DNA from: an uncultured bacterium | Lineage (GTDB): Bacteria > Bacillota > Clostridia > Lachnospirales > Lachnospiraceae | Direction of reading: 5' to 3' | Length of the DNA: 10,175 bases | NCBI GenBank assembly: GCA_947071365.1 | Contig: CAMTFT010000031.1 | Coordinates: 1 to 10,175 of the forward strand | Shown here: piece after piece, positions 6,499 to 10,175 of the stretch | Position numbering within the stretch: the first letter of the stretch is position 1 | Layout of the letters: every line of letters begins with the position of its first letter | Translations under genes and position numbers: made by a program | The notes under the pieces: model-generated | Database searches by the model: none | What the model saw: only the letters and a program-made list of their open reading frames with translations | What the model was told of the DNA's origin: nothing

Positions 6499-7257
6499 AT
6501 GTCAGAGACGATTTTACAGGCCCAGCATTTGAAAAAGGTATTTGTTTCCGGCAAGAGATCCTTCACGGCAGTGAAAGATGTGAGCTTCGAGCTTCAGCGA
6601 GGGAAGTGCCTTGGCATCGTGGGCGAATCCGGCAGTGGGAAAAGCACCATCGCAAAAATGATCACTCACCTGACGGATATTACAGAGGGAAGAGTGATAT
6701 TGCACGGCAGAGATATCACGAATGCGAAGGGAAAAGAGCTACGGGAAGCGTACCGGGAGATGCAGATGGTATTTCAGATGCCGATGGAATCCTTTGATCC
6801 GAGGCGGACACTGGGAGACGGCATCGGGGAAAGCCTTCGAAATCACGGGATGAGCCGGGCAGATACACGCAGAAAAGTGGAGGAGCTGCTGGAAATCTGT
6901 CATCTGGCACCGGAGTTCGCCGGGCGGTATCCCCACGAGGTCAGCGGAGGCCAGTGCCAGAGAGCCGCGATCGCAAGGGCGCTGGCGATCGAGCCGTCCA
7001 TTCTGATCTGCGATGAGGCGACGAGTGCGCTGGACGTGACGGTACAGAAGCAGATACTGGAACTGCTGATGGAGCTGAAAGAGAAAAAGAACCTCTCATT
7101 TTTGATGATCTGCCATGATCTGGCGCTGGTACAGTTGTTTTGTGATGATGTGATCGTGCTGCATGATGGTGAGGTTATGGAGCATGGCACGATGGAGGAG
7201 ATCATCCATCATCCGAAGACGGATTATACGAGGCGGCTGATCGATTCGGTGCTGTGA
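6499..7257 (+). CDS. Peptide/nickel-type ABC importer ATPase E (NikE/DppF family, short form)
   Basis: This is a 252-residue second ATP-binding subunit of the first importer. Motifs are Walker A GESGSGKS (42-49), Q-loop Gln93 (MVFQMPMESFDPR), signature VSGGQCQR (148-155), Walker B LICDEA (169-174), D-loop SALD and switch His206 (ICHDL). The Q-loop followed by SFDPR is typical of the E/F subunit. It stops right after YTRRLIDSVL and lacks a long C-terminal extension, as in NikE rather than DppF. A good ribosome site, GAGGAGG at 6485-6491, precedes the ATG. The stretches around KDVSFEL and Walker A are very similar to ATPase D at the DNA level. The gene is the last of its operon and is followed by a probable terminator. 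Confidence 0.9.
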   Translation: MSETILQAQHLKKVFVSGKRSFTAVKDVSFELQRGKCLGIVGESGSGKSTIAKMITHLTDITEGRVILHGRDITNAKGKELREAYREMQMVFQMPMESFDPRRTLGDGIGESLRNHGMSRADTRRKVEELLEICHLAPEFAGRYPHEVSGGQCQRAAIARALAIEPSILICDEATSALDVTVQKQILELLMELKEKKNLSFLMICHDLALVQLFCDDVIVLHDGEVMEHGTMEEIIHHPKTDYTRRLIDSVL

Positions 7258-7259
7258 AA

Positions 7260-7298
7260 CGGGAGCGGTCAGTGAAGTGTGAGCAGTTCCGATTTTTT
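7260..7298 (+). terminator. Probable Rho-independent terminator of the first importer operon
   Basis: Three bases after the ATPase E stop, 7260-7271 and 7280-7291 can pair at nine of twelve positions around an eight-base loop, followed by a run of six T (7293-7298). The stem is imperfect, so termination may be partial. Confidence 0.5.
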
Positions 7299-7385
7299 GC
7301 CGGGGCTGGAGAAGAGCAGGAAGGAAAAATCTGGCAGGTTACAGAATACGCATACATCTCCATGCTGAATATGAATAGCTCAATA

Positions 7386-7420
7386 TCCCCCTGGGTGGCT
7401 TATCCGGGGGGAGTTTTTTT
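7386..7420 (+). terminator. Strong GC-rich terminator or attenuator hairpin
   Basis: TCCCCCTGG (7386-7394) pairs with CCGGGGGGA (7404-7412), with one G-U pair and a nine-base loop. Seven T follow almost directly (7414-7420). It lies 50 bp before the second solute-binding protein gene. It may back up the weaker terminator at 7260-7298, or act as an attenuator in the leader of the second operon if that promoter lies upstream. I could not find a convincing promoter on either side. Confidence 0.82.
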
Positions 7421-7470
7421 GTTAAGCTGATAAAGATATTTGTTGTATTCATGCTTCAGGGAGGAAATAT

Positions 7471-9066
7471 ATGAAAAGAATGAGAAAGCTTATCGCTGGT
7501 CTGCTGAGCGCTTCCATGCTGTTTGGCGGCATGGCATCAGGGGTAGGCAGCGCGGAAGAAACGGAAGAGAACACGGTCATTGTCGCGCTTGGCGAGGAGC
7601 CCTCCGGCGGTTTCAACCCGGCGGCAAACTGGGGCTCCGGGGAGCACTGCCATGAGCCGCTGATCCAGAGTACCCTTGTGGCAACGGATCTGGAGATGCA
7701 TATCGTGAATGACCTGGCGACAGAGTACAGTTGCAGTGAGGACGGCCTGACCTGGACGTTTAAGATCCGGGATGATGTCAAGTTCACGGACGGCGAACGG
7801 CTTACATCATCGGATGTTGCTTTTTCCTACAATACGGTGAAGAATGCGCCGACTTCGGAGATGGATCTTTCCATGATGGATGAAGCGGTGGCTCTGGATG
7901 ATACAACGGTGGAGATCCATCTGAACAAACCGTTCAACGCATTTTTGTATTCAGCGGCAGTCATCGGTATCATGCCGGAACACTGTTACGATGAAAATTA
8001 CGGAGACAACCCGGTGGGCTCCGGCCGTTACATGATGGCGCGCTGGGATAAGGGGCAGCAGGTCATTCTTGAGGCAAATCCGGATTATTACGGGGAAGCG
8101 CCGGAAATAGAACGGGTGATCGTCGTATTTATGGATGAGGATGCGGCTCTTGCGGCAGCGAAGGCAGGCGAAGTCGATATGACATACACGAGTGCGACGT
8201 ACAGTGACCAGGCAATAGACGGTTACTCACTTCTGTCAGTTAAGACGGTGGACAGCCGCGGCGTTTCGATGCCGACGGGCAAAGCTGGCGAGACGAAGGC
8301 GGAGGGAGATGTGGTATATGAGGCTGGCAATGATGTGACTGCCGATCTTGCGATCCGGCAGGCGATGAATTATGCGACAGACCGGGATGGTATCATTCAT
8401 AACGTGCTGAATGGTTACGGAACAGTTGCATACACAGCTTCCGATGGAATGCCCTGGGCGTCCCCGGATATGAAGGTCGATACGGATGTCGAAAAGGCAA
8501 AACAGATTCTTGCAGACGGCGGCTGGGCAGACCAGGACGGAGACGGAATCGTAGAGAAGGATGGACTGAAGGCAGAGATTGAGCTGTACTATATGTCAAA
8601 TGATTCCGTCAGACAGGCGATGGCTTATGAGTTTTCCAACCAGATGAAAGAAATCGGTATCAACATTGTGTGCGTTGGAGAAAGCTGGGATGTGGTATCC
8701 ACGCACCAGTATTCCGATATGGTTCTCTTTGGATGGGGCTCGAATTCTCCATCGGAGACGTACAACCTGCTTTACAGTACGGGCTGGGGCAATTTCGGAT
8801 GCTATTACAGTGACACGATTGACGCTTATCTGGATGAAGCGCTTGCAGCGCCGGATCTGGAGGATTCCTATGAGCTGTGGCAGAAGGCACAGTGGGACGG
8901 CACAGAGGGCGTAGCGCCCCAGGGAGCCGCAACGTGGGTATGGTTCGCGAACGTTGACCATCTGTATTTCGTGCGTGACGGACTGAAGGTTGCAGAGCAG
9001 AAGCTTCATCCCCATGGACACGGCTGGTCGGTGCTTAACAACGTAGACCAGTGGTCCTGGGAATAA
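7471..9066 (+). CDS. Extracellular solute-binding protein, family 5, with C-terminal HxHxH motif
   Basis: This is a 531-residue receptor of a second, separate importer. A Sec signal (MKRMRKLIAGLLSASMLFGG...) runs to about Ala28, with probable signal peptidase I cleavage after VGSA. There is no cysteine in it, so it is not a standard lipoprotein. Family 5 landmarks include GFNPAANWGSGEHCHEPLIQS, DGLTWTFKIRDDVKFTDG, PVGSGRYMMARW, NPDYYGEAPEIERV and LAIRQAMNYATDRDGI. A DxDGDG loop lies at 354-359. The C-terminus reads LHPHGHGWSVLNNVDQWSW, with His513, His515 and His517 alternating, which could ligate a metal or lie near the binding cleft. Substrate may be nickel, another metal complex or a peptide. 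GGGAGG just upstream fixes ATG 7471. It is clearly diverged from the first binding protein. Confidence 0.88.
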   Translation: MKRMRKLIAGLLSASMLFGGMASGVGSAEETEENTVIVALGEEPSGGFNPAANWGSGEHCHEPLIQSTLVATDLEMHIVNDLATEYSCSEDGLTWTFKIRDDVKFTDGERLTSSDVAFSYNTVKNAPTSEMDLSMMDEAVALDDTTVEIHLNKPFNAFLYSAAVIGIMPEHCYDENYGDNPVGSGRYMMARWDKGQQVILEANPDYYGEAPEIERVIVVFMDEDAALAAAKAGEVDMTYTSATYSDQAIDGYSLLSVKTVDSRGVSMPTGKAGETKAEGDVVYEAGNDVTADLAIRQAMNYATDRDGIIHNVLNGYGTVAYTASDGMPWASPDMKVDTDVEKAKQILADGGWADQDGDGIVEKDGLKAEIELYYMSNDSVRQAMAYEFSNQMKEIGINIVCVGESWDVVSTHQYSDMVLFGWGSNSPSETYNLLYSTGWGNFGCYYSDTIDAYLDEALAAPDLEDSYELWQKAQWDGTEGVAPQGAATWVWFANVDHLYFVRDGLKVAEQKLHPHGHGWSVLNNVDQWSWE

Positions 9067-9108
9067 GGCAGAGATTTATCGAGAAAACAGCTTACTTGGA
9101 GGAAACTT

Positions 9109-10107
9109 ATGAAATCCGGAGGTTTATTTGGCTTTCTGATCAAAAATATACTGAAGGCTGTCACATTGATGATCGGCATAAGCATACTGGCATACTTTCT
9201 TGTGACAGTATCGCCGCTGGATCCGGTAAAGGCAAATGTGGGAGCCACTGCTTACGCAAACATGGGGCCGGAAAAGAAGGCGCAGCTCCAGGAGTATTGG
9301 GGAGTCAATGAGCCCCCGGTGGAACGGTATCTGAACTGGGCCGGAAAATTCATACGCGGCGATATGGGGATTTCCCTGAAATACGGACGGCCGGTTGCTG
9401 AGATCATTAAGCAGAAATTCCTGAATTCTCTGGTTCTTATGGCGGCAGCGTGGATTCTGTCGGGCCTGATCGGGTTTGCCCTGGGAATTATAGCGGGAGT
9501 TTACGAAGGGCGATGGCCGGATAAACTGATAAAAGGTTATGCCATGACGCTGGCCAGCGCGCCCACCTTCTGGATCGCGCTTGTCATTTTGATGGTGTTT
9601 GCTGTAGAACTGAAATGGTTTCCCGTGGGTATGAAAGCGCCGATCGGTGTGGATCCGTCAGAGGTGACGATCATGGATAGCCTGCGCCACATCGTGCTTC
9701 CCGCATTTACGCTGAGCGTGGTGGGAGTGGCTAATATTACGCTTCATACAAGGGAAAAAATGGTGGATATTATGGAGAGCGAATTCTTTCTGTTTGCCAG
9801 GGCACGGGGAGAGCGGACATGGTCTATCGTGAGAAGGCACGGCCTGAGAAACATATTGCTGCCGGCCATCACGATACAGTTCGCCTCTGTCAGTGAGATC
9901 TTTGGTGGCTCCGTACTGGTCGAGCAGGTCTTCTCCTATCCGGGGCTTGGACAGGCTGCCGTCACGGCAGGGCTGGGGAGCGATGTAACGCTTCTGCTTG
10001 GAATATCAGTCGTCACTGCCGCCTTCGTTTTTGGAGGCAATCTGATTGCGAATATCCTGTATGGCATCATCGACCCGAGAATCAGGAGGGGGCAGAGAAT
10101 TGGATAA
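9109..10107 (+). CDS. Peptide/nickel-type ABC importer permease B of the second system
   Basis: This is a 332-residue DppB/NikB-family permease. The first membrane helix is at about 16-35, followed by an extracytoplasmic segment with YWGVNEPPVERYLNW and GDMGISLKYGRPV. Further spans lie near 107-131, 148-167, 195-212, 248-267 and 296-318. The EAA-type loop LFARARGERTWSIVRRHGLRN is at 228-248, and the C-terminus IIDPRIRRG is standard. The length is slightly above the first system's permease, partly because of the loop KAPIGVDPSEVTIMD at 176-190. The ATG is set by GGAGG at 9098-9102, 42 bp after the binding protein stop, consistent with one operon. Its 3' end overlaps the start of the next permease. 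Confidence 0.9.
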   Translation: MKSGGLFGFLIKNILKAVTLMIGISILAYFLVTVSPLDPVKANVGATAYANMGPEKKAQLQEYWGVNEPPVERYLNWAGKFIRGDMGISLKYGRPVAEIIKQKFLNSLVLMAAAWILSGLIGFALGIIAGVYEGRWPDKLIKGYAMTLASAPTFWIALVILMVFAVELKWFPVGMKAPIGVDPSEVTIMDSLRHIVLPAFTLSVVGVANITLHTREKMVDIMESEFFLFARARGERTWSIVRRHGLRNILLPAITIQFASVSEIFGGSVLVEQVFSYPGLGQAAVTAGLGSDVTLLLGISVVTAAFVFGGNLIANILYGIIDPRIRRGQRIG

Positions 10108-10131
10108 AAATATGGAATTGCAGGTGTATGC
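10100..10131 (+). CDS. Partial start of permease C of the second importer (truncated by contig end)
   Basis: A TTG codon at 10100 overlaps the permease B stop and is preceded by AGGAGGG at 10084-10090, nine bases upstream. It opens a frame reading MDKNMELQVY before genomic sequence ends. ATG 10112, in the same frame, is an alternative but poorly spaced start. A permease C is expected here from the family gene order. The identification rests on position and ribosome site only, since about ten codons remain. Confidence 0.5.
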
Positions 10132-10175
10132 CTGTCTCTTATACACATCTGACGCTGCCGACGACTTAATAGGTG
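10132..10175. other. Untrimmed Illumina Nextera adapter (not genomic)
   Basis: Bases 10132-10150 are CTGTCTCTTATACACATCT, the reverse complement of the Tn5 mosaic end. GACGCTGCCGACGA (10151-10164) follows, the reverse complement of the Nextera read 1 adapter. CTTAATAG (10165-10172) then fits an i5 index position and is, as I recall, the complement of index S518. GTG begins the P5 primer complement. A reverse-strand frame starting MCIRDR arises from this adapter and is spurious. Confidence 0.97.

Noticed and set aside
7362..7430. Small forward ORF MLNMNSSISPWVAYPGGVFLLS
   Set aside because: It has no ribosome site and runs straight through the strong terminator hairpin.
7419..7451. Promoter for the second importer just after the terminator (TTGTTA and several AT-rich hexamers)
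   Set aside because: No -35/-10 pair with acceptable sequence and 16-18 bp spacing could be made.
1..10131. CRISPR array, tRNA, rRNA or transposase genes
   Set aside because: I saw no regularly spaced repeats, cloverleaf sequences or transposase-like frames on either strand.
9936..10148. Reverse-strand ORF starting MCIRDR
   Set aside because: Its first codons come from the sequencing adapter and the rest is antisense to the permease gene.

Overview
The window is a 10.2 kb stretch, probably a whole assembly contig, with every gene on the + strand. It appears to come from a Gram-positive anaerobe of the Clostridia, perhaps Lachnospiraceae-like. This rests on strong GGAGG-type ribosome binding sites, tightly packed operons, moderate GC, a Bacillus yxlEFG-like cluster, and the style of the peptide/nickel-type ABC genes. 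The genus cannot be fixed from the sequence alone.

Region 1 (1-2065) is a small export-type ABC cluster: a PLDc_N-type mini membrane protein, an ATPase and an ABC-2-type permease. The order matches Bacillus subtilis yxlE-yxlF-yxlG. Between ATPase and permease lies a 44-bp tandem duplication encoding two coupled 14-codon mini-ORFs. A terminator closes the unit.

Region 2 (2126-7298) is a complete importer operon of the peptide/nickel (Dpp/Opp/Nik) family in the order permease B, permease C, solute-binding protein, ATPase D, ATPase E. A clear TTGCGA-N17-TATAAT promoter precedes it. Both ATPases are short, like NikD/NikE. A 30-bp-stem palindrome sits between the two ATPase genes, and a probable terminator follows.

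Region 3 (7299-10131) begins a second importer of the same superfamily: a strong terminator hairpin, a solute-binding protein ending in an HxHxH motif, a permease B, and the first codons of a permease C that runs off the contig. The rest of this operon (permease C and probably two ATPases) is missing.

The final 44 bases (10132-10175) are not genomic. They match the Illumina Nextera transposase adapter, followed by what looks like an i5 index and the start of the P5 primer. I see no clear new biological system; the points most worth checking are the palindrome at 6394-6474, the coupled mini-ORF duplication at 1111-1199, and the untrimmed adapter.
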